NCBI GenBank assembly: GCA_934636425.1
Contig: CAKUAV010000037.1
Span: forward strand, 1 to 19,614
Direction: 5' to 3'
Length of the DNA: 19,614 nucleotides
DNA from: an uncultured Clostridia bacterium
Lineage (GTDB): Bacteria; Bacillota; Clostridia; Christensenellales; Aristaeellaceae
Numbering within the stretch: position 1 is the stretch's first letter; every line of letters begins with the position of its first letter. A model generated the notes under the pieces. That model worked only from the letters and a program-made list of their open reading frames with translations. It was not told where the DNA came from and made no database searches. Positions 7,233 to 15,897 of the stretch are shown piece by piece. The position numbers and the translations under genes were made by a program.

Positions 7233-7763
7233 GGACACGATCGCGCGCGCCGCCAGATTCGCCCCTCGAAGGAAATTTCGCCTCAGGGCTGTCAGCCGCG
7301 AACACAGCGCCGCGCTTTCAGGAACTCGAAGCACGCGCCGAACACGTCCCGGAAGGGGCGGCCGCCGGCTCGAGCGAATCCTTTGCGGCGAAACGCCGGA
7401 TTCAGCTCAAAATCGGCTTCAGGCGATATGGGGAAGCCTGCGCCCCGGCTCAAGAAGAAGCGCCGCCGGAAAAGCCCCAAGGACGCGTTCCAAAACGCGA
7501 TCGAAAAGGAATGATCCAACTTACCCTGCGGTTTTTACGCGGCGCTCGCCCCTTCGCCCGCCGCGGTTCCCGAAAGCGCCCCTCAAGGCTCTCGTTCCGG
7601 GAATGGACGCCGCCGCTTCGGCGGGATCAAATGGGGATTTCAAACCGCCAAAACGGCGAAGTTATCGTTTAATGACGCTCTAATACCATATTCCATCTAA
7701 ACGACAGGCACAGAACGCAAATACGCCATAATGCACATGAGTGATGGAAGAGGTTGAAGATCG
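7233..7763. other. Long intergenic stretch between secF and recJ
   Basis: No convincing gene is visible. The stretch is GC-rich and contains small hairpins, for example CCGCCG-CTT-CGGCGG at about 7610-7625, none with a clear T run. A possible short minus-strand reading frame at 7292-7519 is listed separately with low confidence. Composition turns more AT-rich from about 7640 towards recJ. Confidence 0.5.
7292..7519 (-). CDS. Possible small unidentified protein, weak
   Basis: A 75-codon open frame starts with TTG and has no clear ribosome binding site. The product is rich in Arg, Phe and Ala (GFPISPEADFELNP, then FRRKGFARAGGRPFRD) and I do not recognise it. It has no signal peptide or membrane segment. 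Open frames of this length arise by chance in GC-rich non-coding DNA, and the strand is opposite to both neighbours. It could be a remnant of a lost gene or nothing at all. It is listed only because it fills part of a long gap. Confidence 0.15.
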   Translation of the reverse strand: MDHSFSIAFWNASLGLFRRRFFLSRGAGFPISPEADFELNPAFRRKGFARAGGRPFRDVFGACFEFLKARRCVRG

Positions 7764-7883
7764 GTGAAGGAGAAAAAAGCAGTCAATGCCGCCGCGGCGA
7801 AGGCGGTGTTCAGCGAGCGCTATATAACTGCCGGTGTCATTCAAAGCATTGCTGACGGGCAATGGCTGATGCCTATGTTTTAG
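7764..7883 (+). CDS. Possible 39-residue leader peptide or small protein upstream of recJ
   Basis: A GTG-started frame of 39 codons ends with TAG at 7881-7883 and is preceded by GGAAGAGG about 10 bases upstream. The product begins with a charged Lys-rich part (VKEKKAVNAAAAKAVF) and ends in a mildly hydrophobic part (GQWLMPMF). An in-frame TGA at 7755 limits any longer version. It lies on the recJ strand, 48 bases before recJ. I do not recognise it; without conservation data it may be a chance frame. Confidence 0.25.
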   Translation: MKEKKAVNAAAAKAVFSERYITAGVIQSIADGQWLMPMF

Positions 7884-7891
7884 CGGAGATC

Positions 7892-7900
7892 TGGTATAAG
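7892..7900 (+). promoter_or_regulatory. Candidate extended -10 promoter for recJ
   Basis: TGGTATAAG has the TGn extension and a five-of-six -10 hexamer (TATAAG at 7895-7900), placing transcription start near 7907, 25 bases before recJ. There is no good -35 at the right distance. This leaves a very short leader with the Shine-Dalgarno GGGGAGAG at 7916-7923. Confidence 0.4.
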
Positions 7901-7931
7901 AACACACTCTGAATCGGGGAGAGATGATACC

Positions 7932-10313
7932 ATGCACACGCTCATTCAGCGCGGCGCGGAAGGCGCGCGATGGGAACGCCCGGCCGATATGCCCGAGCTG
8001 ATGTACATGCTGCTCACGCGGCGCGGCGTTGAATCCAGCGAGGCGGCGCGCGCCTTTCTCTATCCCGACGCGGCCGATCTGCACGACCCGATGCTGCTGG
8101 GCGGCATGGCCGAGGCGGTCGAGCGCATAAAGAAGGCGCAGGACGCGGGCGAAACGGTGTGCGTTTACGGCGATTACGATGTGGACGGCGTATGCGCCAC
8201 GTCGATACTGACGCTGTATTTCCGCAGCCTGGGGCTGAATTGCGCGCACTATATTCCCGATCGCCACGCCGAGGGCTACGGTCTCAACGACGCGGCCATG
8301 GAGAAGATCGCGCAGTCGGCCACGCTGCTGGTGACGGTCGACTGCGGCGTCAGCTGCGCGCACGAGGTCGAAACGGCGAAGGCGCTGGGGCTGGACGTGA
8401 TCGTCACCGACCATCATCGCCCGGGAGAGATCCTGCCGGACTGCACCGTCATAAATCCGCTGCTGAACGACTATCCCTTCCCCTATCTGTGCGGCGCGGG
8501 CGTGGCGTTCAAGCTGGTGACGGCGCTGGGCGGGCTGGAGGAGGCGCTTTCCTACGTCGATCTGGCCGCGCTGGCCACAGTGGCCGATCTGGTCTCGCTG
8601 ACCGACGAAAACCGCGTCATTGTGTCGCTGGGGCTTCAGCGCATCAACAGAGAGCCGCGGCTGGGGCTGCGCATGATGATCGAGCGCGCCTCGCTCACAG
8701 GCAGGGAGCTGAGCGCGGGCAGCATCGGCTTTCAGCTTGCGCCGCGCATAAACGCCAGCGGCCGTCTGGGCGACGCCAGGCGCGCCTTCACGCTGCTCAC
8801 CACATCGGACGAGCTGGAGGCCGCCGCGCTGGCCGACGAGCTGGAAGAGGAAAACACCCGCCGCCGCAACGAGGAAAAGGCGGTCGTGACCGAGTGTGAA
8901 GAAATGATGGCGCGCTACAGCCTGCTCGATCATAAGATCATCGTGCTGTGCGGCAGCGGCTGGAATTCGGGCGTGATCGGTCTGGCCGCGTCCCGGCTGG
9001 TGACGGAATACCACTATCCGGTCATACTGCTGGCCGAAAACGACGGCGTGTGCGTCGGCTCCTGCCGCAGCATACCGGCCGTGGATATGTTCAAAACGCT
9101 CTCCTCCTGCGCCGATCTGATGACCCGCTTCGGCGGGCACAGGCAGGCGGCGGGGCTGGCCATGCCGCGCGAAAATCTGGAGACGTTCATCGCCCGGCTG
9201 GACGAATATCTCGCCGAAAACACGCAGCCGGACGACTACATCCCCGAGCTGGAATACGACATCGCCGTGCCGCTCGACCGGATCAGCGAGGACGCGGTGC
9301 GGCTTATGGAGCGGCTTCAGCCCACCGGCTGGGGCAATCCCTCGCCGGTGTTCCTCACGCGCGCGCAGATCGATTCGGCCAAGGCCGTGGGCAGGGACGG
9401 CGCGCATCTGCAGGTTCAGCTCGAGCAGAACAATGCGCGCCTTCAGGGCGTGTGCTTCGGGCAGGGCGCGCTGGCGGGCGAAATCGCCGGCTGCGAGCGC
9501 GAGCTGCTCTATGCGCCCTCCATCAACGAATGGCACGGCCGCGTGAGCGTTCAGTGCGAGATCAAAACGTTCCTGAGCGAGCCGCCCGAAAAGGTTTTTG
9601 CGCGTTTCGCGGGAAAGTATACGCGCTATCTGCGCACATATTTAACAGACATCCTCTATAATATTGAGTTAAATCAATCTGTGCGGGAAGCGCGGCCGGT
9701 CAGTGAAAATCAGCTGCGCGGCTGGCTGACCGATTCCCCGCAGGGCACGGTGATCGCCGCCGCGACGCTCGAGGGCGCGCAGTCGCTCCTCGCCTTTCTG
9801 AGGGCGTACGAGCTCACCGATCGCGTCAACGCCTGCTGCGGGAGCTGGCCGGGCGATCCGACGGCGCAGAACGCCGTCTGCCTGTGCCCGGTGGGAAAGC
9901 CCGCATTCGCCTGCCGCCGCGTCGTGCTGTGGGACGCGCCGGCCGAGGCGCTCGCTCATCTGCCCGAGGGCGCGCTCTATGCCGCGAACCGCAGATGCCC
10001 GGGCAGCTGGATGGACGCGCTTTACGGCGTGGATCGCCTGCGCGCGCTCTACATTGCCGCCCGGAAATGGGGCGATCGCCCGATCGTTCGCATGACGCTT
10101 GCCGACATCGAGCGCGAAACGGCGCGAAACGGCAATCTCCCCGAGGACGCGGGGCTGACGGCCGGTCTGGCCGTGCTGCACGACATGCGCCTGATTGAAA
10201 TCGACGTGAACAAAGCCTCGCTCCGGCTGCTGCCCATGAAAAAGATCAGCCCGGAGGACAGCGCGCTCTATCAGCGCCTGAAACGCATTCACGACTACGC
10301 CGCAGAACAATAA
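7932..10313 (+). CDS. recJ: Single-stranded-DNA-specific exonuclease RecJ
   Basis: 5'-3' exonuclease on single-stranded DNA, used in recombination and mismatch and base-excision repair. The product has 793 residues, as in Bacillus-type RecJ, which is longer than E. coli RecJ (577). The DHH phosphoesterase core is complete: YGDYDVDG at about 79-86, VTVDCGVS, and TDHHRPGEILP with DHH at 160-162. LAPRINASGRLGD follows, and the DHHA1 part has GSGWNSGVIGLAASRL and RFGGHRQAAG. After an OB-like domain (about 460-560) comes the ~220-residue C-terminal domain typical of Gram-positive RecJ. The ATG at 7932 has GGGGAGAG eight bases upstream. It is the first gene of the recJ-rel-dtd block, with rel starting 12 bases after the stop. 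In many Clostridia apt lies between recJ and rel; it is absent here. Confidence 0.96.
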   Translation: MHTLIQRGAEGARWERPADMPELMYMLLTRRGVESSEAARAFLYPDAADLHDPMLLGGMAEAVERIKKAQDAGETVCVYGDYDVDGVCATSILTLYFRSLGLNCAHYIPDRHAEGYGLNDAAMEKIAQSATLLVTVDCGVSCAHEVETAKALGLDVIVTDHHRPGEILPDCTVINPLLNDYPFPYLCGAGVAFKLVTALGGLEEALSYVDLAALATVADLVSLTDENRVIVSLGLQRINREPRLGLRMMIERASLTGRELSAGSIGFQLAPRINASGRLGDARRAFTLLTTSDELEAAALADELEEENTRRRNEEKAVVTECEEMMARYSLLDHKIIVLCGSGWNSGVIGLAASRLVTEYHYPVILLAENDGVCVGSCRSIPAVDMFKTLSSCADLMTRFGGHRQAAGLAMPRENLETFIARLDEYLAENTQPDDYIPELEYDIAVPLDRISEDAVRLMERLQPTGWGNPSPVFLTRAQIDSAKAVGRDGAHLQVQLEQNNARLQGVCFGQGALAGEIAGCERELLYAPSINEWHGRVSVQCEIKTFLSEPPEKVFARFAGKYTRYLRTYLTDILYNIELNQSVREARPVSENQLRGWLTDSPQGTVIAAATLEGAQSLLAFLRAYELTDRVNACCGSWPGDPTAQNAVCLCPVGKPAFACRRVVLWDAPAEALAHLPEGALYAANRRCPGSWMDALYGVDRLRALYIAARKWGDRPIVRMTLADIERETARNGNLPEDAGLTAGLAVLHDMRLIEIDVNKASLRLLPMKKISPEDSALYQRLKRIHDYAAEQ

Positions 10314-10325
10314 GGAGTGATCCAA

Positions 10326-12578
10326 GTGGCCGATATTACGGACGGAACCGACTATAAAACCGAGCAGGCCGACCCCAATCGCGCCGCTGTCGATGAAATT
10401 CTGGCCAAGGTGGCCAAATATCATCATGGTGAGGATACGGCGCTGATCGAAAAGGCCTATCAGTTTGCGCGCAAGGCCCACGAGGGACAGATGCGCAAAT
10501 CGGGCGAGCCGTACATCATCCATCCCATCAACGTGGCGAGCACGCTGGCCGATCTCATGCTGGATTCGACCACGATTGCCGCGGGCTTTCTGCACGACTG
10601 CGTCGAGGACAATGAAAAGATCACGCTGGACGTCATTCAGCAGGAATTCGGTTCAGAGGTTGCGCTGCTGGTGGACGGCGTGACCAAATTGAGCCGGCTG
10701 GATTTTACATCCCGCGAGGAGCAGCAGGCCGAATCACTGCGCAAGATGTTCCTGGCCATGGGCAAGGACATCCGCGTCGTGCTGATCAAGCTGGCCGACC
10801 GGCTGCACAATATGCGCACGCTCAAATACCAGAAGCCCGAGCGGCAGGTGGCCATTGCCCGGGAGACGCTGGACGTCTACGCGCCGCTGGCGCACCGGCT
10901 GGGCATATTCGCCATAAAATGGGAGATGGAGGATCTCGCGCTGCGCTATATCGATCCGGAGGGCTATTACAAGCTGGTCGAGCTGGTGGGCGCAAAGCGC
11001 AAGGAGCGCGAGCATGTCGTTCAGCTGGTCATCGATCAATTGCAGACGCAGCTCACCGCCGCGGGCATACACGCCGAAATCAGCGGCCGCCCCAAGCACT
11101 TCTACAGCATCTACCGCAAGATGAAGACCCAGAACAAGGCGTTCGATCAGATACACGATCTCTTCGCCGTGCGCGTTCTGGTGGACACCGTGCCGGACTG
11201 CTATTCAACGCTGGGCATCGTCAACACGCTCTGGACGATGGTGCCCGGGCGCATCAAGGACTACATATCCATGCCCAAGGCGAATATGTATCAGTCGCTG
11301 CACACCACAGTCGTGGGCACCAGCGGCGAGCTGCGCGGGCAGACATTCGAGGTGCAGATCCGCACGTTCGAGATGCACCGCACCGCAGAATACGGCATCG
11401 CCGCCCACTGGCGCTACAAGGAGGGCAAGCAGGCCGACACGCTGGACGACAAGCTCTACTGGCTGCGCCAGATACTCGACTGGCAGAACGACGCGCGCGA
11501 TCCCAACGAGTTCATGGACGCGCTGCGGGTCGATCTGTTCAGCGACGAGGTGTTCGTGTTCACGCCCAAGGGCGACGTGGTCAATCTGCCCAAAGGCGCA
11601 ACGCCCATAGACTTCGCCTACCGCATCCACTCGGCCATCGGCAACAAGTGCGTGGGCGCGAAGATCAACGGCCGCATCGTGACGCTGGACACGCCGCTGA
11701 GTACCGGCGATTTTGTCGAGATTCTCACGTCGTCCACATCGCACGGCCCCTCTCAGGACTGGCTCAAGCTGGCCAAGACCAGCGACGCAAAGACCAAGAT
11801 ACGCGCCTACTTCAAGCGCGAGCTGCACGACGAAAACGCCGCCCGCGGGCACGATATGCTCGAGCGCGAGGCCAAGCGGCTGGGCTATTCTCTCGGCCAG
11901 CTGACCAAGCCCGACTATCTCGAGCCGATATTCCGCCGCTATACGCTCCATTCTCTGGACGACATATTCGTCACAGTGGGTTTTGGCGGGCTGTCCTCGG
12001 CGCAGATCGTCAACCGCCTCGTCGAGGAAATGCGCAAAAGCACCCGCACGGAAACGCCGCCGGAGATCAGGCCGGTCGCGCCCGCCCCGTCCAAGGACGA
12101 AAAGCGCTCAAGCGGTCATCACACGCAGGGCGTGATCGTCGAGGGCGATCCGGGCATGCTGGTTCGCTTTGCGCACTGCTGCAATCCCCTGCCCGGCGAC
12201 GACATCGTGGGCTATATCACGCGCGGGCGCGGCGTGTCCATACACCGGCGCGACTGCACAAACATGGACGAGATGATGCTCGAGCCGGAGCGCTTTGTCA
12301 ACGTGCACTGGGAGAGCGAGTCGGGCGCGGGCTATGAGGCTGGCATACGCGTCATCGCCCACGACAGGGTGGGGCTGCTGGCCGACATATCGGTCATGCT
12401 GGCGCAGCTCGAGGTGCCCATCGTCGCCGTGTCGGCGCGCACCGACAAGAGCAAGCCCCAGCGCGTGACAATCATCGATCTGGTCATCGCCATAAAGGAC
12501 ACCAATCAGCTCGAGAACATCATCAACCGTCTCTTGAAGCGCGGCGATATCCTCGAGGTCTTCCGCACGAACAACTGA
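10326..12578 (+). CDS. rel: Bifunctional (p)ppGpp synthetase/hydrolase Rel
   Basis: Makes and degrades the alarmone (p)ppGpp in response to amino-acid starvation. The GTG at 10326 is taken as start because AGGAG (10313-10317) lies eight bases upstream; the in-frame GTG at 10317 overlaps that site. The 750-residue product has, in order: the HD hydrolase domain (SGEPYIIHP at 59-67, FLHDCVEDN with His90-Asp91, KLADRLHNMRTL), the synthetase domain (SGRPKHFYSIYRKM, GRIKDYIS, the YQSLHT motif and EVQIRT), the TGS domain (about 404-465), a zinc-finger-type segment with HCCNPLPGD, and a C-terminal ACT domain. The RIKD at 309-312 is the RxKD type of bifunctional Rel/SpoT enzymes rather than the acidic motif of RelA. 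Both active sites look intact. It sits in a tight run with recJ and dtd. Confidence 0.97.
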   Translation: MADITDGTDYKTEQADPNRAAVDEILAKVAKYHHGEDTALIEKAYQFARKAHEGQMRKSGEPYIIHPINVASTLADLMLDSTTIAAGFLHDCVEDNEKITLDVIQQEFGSEVALLVDGVTKLSRLDFTSREEQQAESLRKMFLAMGKDIRVVLIKLADRLHNMRTLKYQKPERQVAIARETLDVYAPLAHRLGIFAIKWEMEDLALRYIDPEGYYKLVELVGAKRKEREHVVQLVIDQLQTQLTAAGIHAEISGRPKHFYSIYRKMKTQNKAFDQIHDLFAVRVLVDTVPDCYSTLGIVNTLWTMVPGRIKDYISMPKANMYQSLHTTVVGTSGELRGQTFEVQIRTFEMHRTAEYGIAAHWRYKEGKQADTLDDKLYWLRQILDWQNDARDPNEFMDALRVDLFSDEVFVFTPKGDVVNLPKGATPIDFAYRIHSAIGNKCVGAKINGRIVTLDTPLSTGDFVEILTSSTSHGPSQDWLKLAKTSDAKTKIRAYFKRELHDENAARGHDMLEREAKRLGYSLGQLTKPDYLEPIFRRYTLHSLDDIFVTVGFGGLSSAQIVNRLVEEMRKSTRTETPPEIRPVAPAPSKDEKRSSGHHTQGVIVEGDPGMLVRFAHCCNPLPGDDIVGYITRGRGVSIHRRDCTNMDEMMLEPERFVNVHWESESGAGYEAGIRVIAHDRVGLLADISVMLAQLEVPIVAVSARTDKSKPQRVTIIDLVIAIKDTNQLENIINRLLKRGDILEVFRTNN

Positions 12579-12620
12579 CAGGGCGGCATCCGCGCCGCCT
12601 CCGGAAAGGAGATATTCATC

Positions 12621-13070
12621 ATGCGCTGCGTTATACAGAGAGTCACACGCGCCCGCGTCACGGTCGATCACGAGACGGTCGGCCAGATCGCGTCGGGCTT
12701 TATGGTGCTGGCGGGCGTTCAGGAGGGCGACACAGAGGCCGACGCCGCCTACTGCGCCTCGAAAATCGCCGGACTGCGCGTGTTCGAGGACGAGGACGAC
12801 AAGATGAACCTCTCCCTTTCTGACGTTCACGGCGGCGTGCTGCTGGTCTCCCAGTTTACGCTCCTGGGCGACGCGCGCCATGGCCGCCGCCCCAGCTTTT
12901 CCGACGCGGCGCGTCCCGAGGAGGCGGAAAAGCTGTTCACACACTTAAAGGAGCTGCTCGAGAAGGCGGGGCTGAGCGTTGAAACCGGCCGCTTCCGCAC
13001 GCATATGGACGTGGAGCTGGTCAACGACGGCCCGGTCACAATCCTTCTGGACAGCAGAAAGGGCTTCTGA
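12621..13070 (+). CDS. dtd: D-aminoacyl-tRNA deacylase
   Basis: Hydrolyses D-aminoacyl-tRNA (and mischarged glycyl-tRNA) to protect translation. The 149-residue product has the usual length and starts MRCVIQRV. It carries the two family signatures: SQFTL at 77-81, and NDGPVT at 135-140, which contains the Gly-cisPro motif that rejects L-amino acids. The ATG follows GGAAAGGAG. A GC hairpin without a T run (12582-12599) lies between rel and dtd and may only tune expression. The stop codon overlaps the next start (TGATG), so the downstream hydrolase is translationally coupled. The rel-dtd order is common in Bacillota. Confidence 0.96.
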   Translation: MRCVIQRVTRARVTVDHETVGQIASGFMVLAGVQEGDTEADAAYCASKIAGLRVFEDEDDKMNLSLSDVHGGVLLVSQFTLLGDARHGRRPSFSDAARPEEAEKLFTHLKELLEKAGLSVETGRFRTHMDVELVNDGPVTILLDSRKGF

Positions 13071-13702
13071 TGGTATTCGTTACACAAATTCCCTGCGGCG
13101 CCTATCAGGCCAACGCCTATCTGCTCTATGCCGAAAACCGGAGCGACGCGCTGGTCATCGATCCCGGCGACGACATAAATGCGCTCACAAGGGCGATCGA
13201 GCAGAGCGGCCGGCGGCTTAGCGACATACTGCTCACGCACGGCCATTTCGACCATACGCTTTCCGCCGCCGCGCTCAGGGAAAAATACGGCGCGCGCATA
13301 CACATTCATCCCTCGGACAAGCATATGCTGACCGATGCGGGCGCGAGCCTCTATGACAAAAACGTCTGCGCGCTGTCCTTTGAGCCGGTTGCGGCGGACG
13401 AGCTGTATCCCGAGGGCGATCGCTTTTCGCTCACAGCGGCGGGCATTGCGTTTGACGGCCTGCACACCCCCGGCCACACGCCGGGCGGCGTGACGCTGGT
13501 CTGCGAGGACGCGCAGTCGGTGTTTACGGGCGACACGGTGTTCGCCCACGGCTACGGCCGCTTTGATTTCCCCGGCGGCGATATGCACCAGCTGATGAAA
13601 TCGCTCAAAACCATACTCGGCCTGCCCCGCACGCTGACGCTCCGCCCCGGCCACGGCGAATGTGATTCGCTGGACGCGGTCGCGGCGCGCTGGCATATGT
13701 GA
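13070..13702 (+). CDS. Metallo-beta-lactamase-fold hydrolase (glyoxalase II-like)
   Basis: Zinc-dependent hydrolase of the MBL superfamily, 210 residues, cytoplasmic. The metal-binding motif THGHFDH is at 56-62, a further His lies in HTPGHTPGG, and the bridging Asp lies in FTGDTVFAHGYGR. A C-terminal His is in RPGHGE. This is the YcbL/glyoxalase II-like single-domain type, without the C-terminal substrate domain of true glyoxalase II, so the substrate (often a thioester such as S-lactoylglutathione, or unknown) cannot be read from sequence. The start codon overlaps the dtd stop. The pairing with rel and dtd is seen widely in Clostridia, but its role there is unclear. Confidence 0.92.
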   Translation: MVFVTQIPCGAYQANAYLLYAENRSDALVIDPGDDINALTRAIEQSGRRLSDILLTHGHFDHTLSAAALREKYGARIHIHPSDKHMLTDAGASLYDKNVCALSFEPVAADELYPEGDRFSLTAAGIAFDGLHTPGHTPGGVTLVCEDAQSVFTGDTVFAHGYGRFDFPGGDMHQLMKSLKTILGLPRTLTLRPGHGECDSLDAVAARWHM

Positions 13703-13722
13703 GCGGCCCTGAAGGAGCTTCC

Positions 13723-15147
13723 ATGATTCGTCTTGAAACCAACCTGCCCGAGTTTTTCAACGAGCTGTGCGAGGTCGTCCGCCTGTTTTACGGCATTGTG
13801 GACATCCGCCCCGACGCGGGCGAGACGCTCATTGAGCACGTCCACAGCGAGGAAAACGGCGAATGGATCGAGCGCTTCCGCTCGGGCGACACGTTCGTCG
13901 AGCACCGCGCGCCCGTCGTTCGCGGCGGTCTGGAGGAAAAGCGCTGCTTAAAGCGCGCCGCCAAGACCGGCTGCTTCCTGCTCATGCGGGAAATGACCGG
14001 AAGCTGTCCCCCGTGGGGCTCGCTGACCGGCATACGCCCCACGCGGCTCATGTACGAGCTGCGCGAGGAGGGCATCGAGGGCGAGCGGGCGCGCGCGGAA
14101 ATGCAGCGCCGCTTCTATGTATCGCCCGAAAAGGCGCAGCTGCTCAGCGACATACTGGATATGCAGCGCGGCCTGATCGACACGCCGGACGACGAATACG
14201 ATCTCTACATCGGCATTCCCTTCTGCACGACGCGCTGCGCCTACTGCTCGTTCGCCTCGGGCGAATTGGGCAGCGGCGCGCTGGTGGAGCCGTATCTGGC
14301 GGCGCTCAAGCGCGAAATGGCGCTCTCCGCCGCGCTGATGGCCGAAAGAGGGCTGAAGCTGCGCGCGGCCTACATGGGCGGAGGCACCCCCACGGCGCTT
14401 TCTGCCGATCAGCTCGCGTCGCTGCTCGACGAGGCGCTGCGCCTCTTCCCCGGCGCGCGGGAATGGACGGTCGAGGCCGGCCGCCCGGACACAATCGACC
14501 GGGGCAAGCTGCGCGTATTGAAGGAGCGCGGCGTCGAGCGCATCAGCGTCAATCCGCAGACGTTTTCGGATGAAACGCTGCGCGTCATCGGGCGGGCGCA
14601 CACGGCGCAGCAGACCATAGACGCGTTCAATCTGGCGCGCGAAATGGGTTTTCTGCACATCAACATGGACTTGATCGCCGCGCTGCCCGGCGAGACGGAG
14701 GCCGACTTTGCGCGCTCGCTCGAAAAGACGATCGCCTTAAACCCCGAAAGCGTCACAGTACACACGCTGGCCATCAAGCGTTCCAGCCGCCTTCATGAGG
14801 AGAACCGCTATCGCGCCGACGCGGACGCGGCCGCCCGCATGGTGACATACGCGCGGGAAACGCTCGGCGGCGCGCTCTATCGCCCCTACTATCTCTACCG
14901 GCAGAAGTACATGGCGGGCAATCTCGAGAACGTCGGCTATGCCAAAAGCGGCTACGCCTGCCTGTACAACATAGACAACATGGAGGAGACCACGCGCATA
15001 CTGGCGCTGGGCGCGGGAGCAATCACAAAGTGGCTCTTCCCGCGCGAGAGGCGCATCGAGCGCGCGCCCAATGTGCGCAACATCGAGCAGTACATCGATC
15101 GCGCCGAGGAGATGGCCGATCGCAAGAGAACGCTCATCATGAGCTGA
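13723..15147 (+). CDS. hemZ: Radical SAM protein HemZ (coproporphyrinogen dehydrogenase-like)
   Basis: Radical SAM enzyme of the oxygen-independent coproporphyrinogen III oxidase family. The ATG at 13723 is preferred to the GTG at 13699 because GAAGGAG lies just before it. The 474-residue product has an N-terminal HemZ-specific region (1-155, with SCPPWGSLTGIRPTRLM at 95-110) and then the radical SAM core. In the core, PFCTTRCAYCSF carries the three cluster ligands Cys168, Cys172 and Cys175, MGGGTPTAL binds SAM, and NPQTF and NMDLIAALPGE follow. The C-terminal part has the HemN-like YYLYRQKYM segment. HemZ in Clostridia often occurs without the rest of haem synthesis, so its true substrate may differ. 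It follows the MBL gene after 20 bases and precedes the cyclophilin after 13. Confidence 0.92.
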   Translation: MIRLETNLPEFFNELCEVVRLFYGIVDIRPDAGETLIEHVHSEENGEWIERFRSGDTFVEHRAPVVRGGLEEKRCLKRAAKTGCFLLMREMTGSCPPWGSLTGIRPTRLMYELREEGIEGERARAEMQRRFYVSPEKAQLLSDILDMQRGLIDTPDDEYDLYIGIPFCTTRCAYCSFASGELGSGALVEPYLAALKREMALSAALMAERGLKLRAAYMGGGTPTALSADQLASLLDEALRLFPGAREWTVEAGRPDTIDRGKLRVLKERGVERISVNPQTFSDETLRVIGRAHTAQQTIDAFNLAREMGFLHINMDLIAALPGETEADFARSLEKTIALNPESVTVHTLAIKRSSRLHEENRYRADADAAARMVTYARETLGGALYRPYYLYRQKYMAGNLENVGYAKSGYACLYNIDNMEETTRILALGAGAITKWLFPRERRIERAPNVRNIEQYIDRAEEMADRKRTLIMS

Positions 15148-15160
15148 CAGGAGGATGACT

Positions 15161-15793
15161 ATGAGCAAAACCATGAAGGGTCTCATCGCCGGACTGATTG
15201 TCCTCGCCCTCGCGACGGCGGGCGTCGTCATTTACGCCAGGCTCAGCGAGCCGGACTACTCCAAGGTGCCCTATCCCACAGTCACCATCACCATGGAAAA
15301 CGGCGACGAGATCCATCTCGAGCTGTATCCCGACATTGCGCCCAACACCGTGGCCAACTTCGTGCAGCTGGCGCAGGACGGCTTTTACGACGGCACGATA
15401 TTCCACCGCGTCATCGCGGGCTTCATGATTCAGGGCGGAGACCCGACCGGCACCGGCATGGGCGGCCCCGGCTTCACAATCAAGGGCGAGTTCTCCGCAA
15501 ACGGCTTTGCGAACAACCTGAGCCACACCCGCGGCGTGATCTCCATGGCGCGCGCGCAGAGCTACAACTCGGCGGGCAGCCAGTTCTTCATCATGCACGC
15601 CGACGCGCCCTCGCTGGACGGCCAGTACGCCGCGTTCGGCCGCGTGACCGACGAGGAGAGCCTCGCCGTTGTGGACGCGATCGCCACCACGCTGACCGAC
15701 TCGAACGACAAGCCGCTTTCCGAATGGAAGATGAAGAGCGTCACCGTCGACACCCACGGCTACGACTACAAGGCCGTGCGCACCGAAGGCTGA
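15161..15793 (+). CDS. Membrane-anchored cyclophilin-type peptidyl-prolyl isomerase
   Basis: Catalyses cis-trans isomerisation of X-Pro bonds in proteins outside the membrane. The ATG at 15161 is chosen because AGGAGG (15149-15154) sits six bases upstream; the ATG at 15155 touches that site. Of 210 residues, 1-28 form a charged N-terminus and one hydrophobic segment (GLIAGLIVLALATAGVVIY). There is no lipobox Cys and no clear signal peptidase site, so it is probably an N-terminal anchor. The cyclophilin core follows, with FHRVIAGFMIQGGDP (the catalytic Arg, Phe and Gln) and GSQFFIM. A short tail (DTHGYDYKAVRTEG) ends it. It lies 13 bases after hemZ. The next gene is a close paralogue without the anchor. 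Confidence 0.93.
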   Translation: MSKTMKGLIAGLIVLALATAGVVIYARLSEPDYSKVPYPTVTITMENGDEIHLELYPDIAPNTVANFVQLAQDGFYDGTIFHRVIAGFMIQGGDPTGTGMGGPGFTIKGEFSANGFANNLSHTRGVISMARAQSYNSAGSQFFIMHADAPSLDGQYAAFGRVTDEESLAVVDAIATTLTDSNDKPLSEWKMKSVTVDTHGYDYKAVRTEG

Positions 15794-15809
15794 GGCGTCT
15801 CTCTGAAGG

Positions 15810-15860
15810 AAGAGCATGCTCTTTCGCGCGGATTTGCCGCCGCGGTTTCCGGCGGGAATC
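15810..15860. other. Palindrome and hairpin between the two cyclophilin genes
   Basis: A perfect 14-base palindrome (AAGAGCATGCTCTT, 15810-15823) is followed by an imperfect hairpin (GATT and a GC-rich arm at 15831-15844 pairing with 15849-15860). No T run follows, so full termination is unlikely. They could be an operator, an mRNA processing site, or a structure that adjusts the ratio of the two isomerases. Confidence 0.4.
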
Positions 15861-15897
15861 TGCCCCACCAATCAGACATATCAGGAGGACAAACATC

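Noticed and set aside
4956..7334. A 792-codon open frame antisense to secD-secF
   Set aside because: It is rich in His, Asp, Gln, Arg and Ala in a way typical of antisense frames in GC-rich genes, matches no family, and runs opposite genes with clear domains.
7680..9536. A 618-codon frame antisense to recJ
   Set aside because: Shadow of recJ; no family resemblance and no ribosome binding site.
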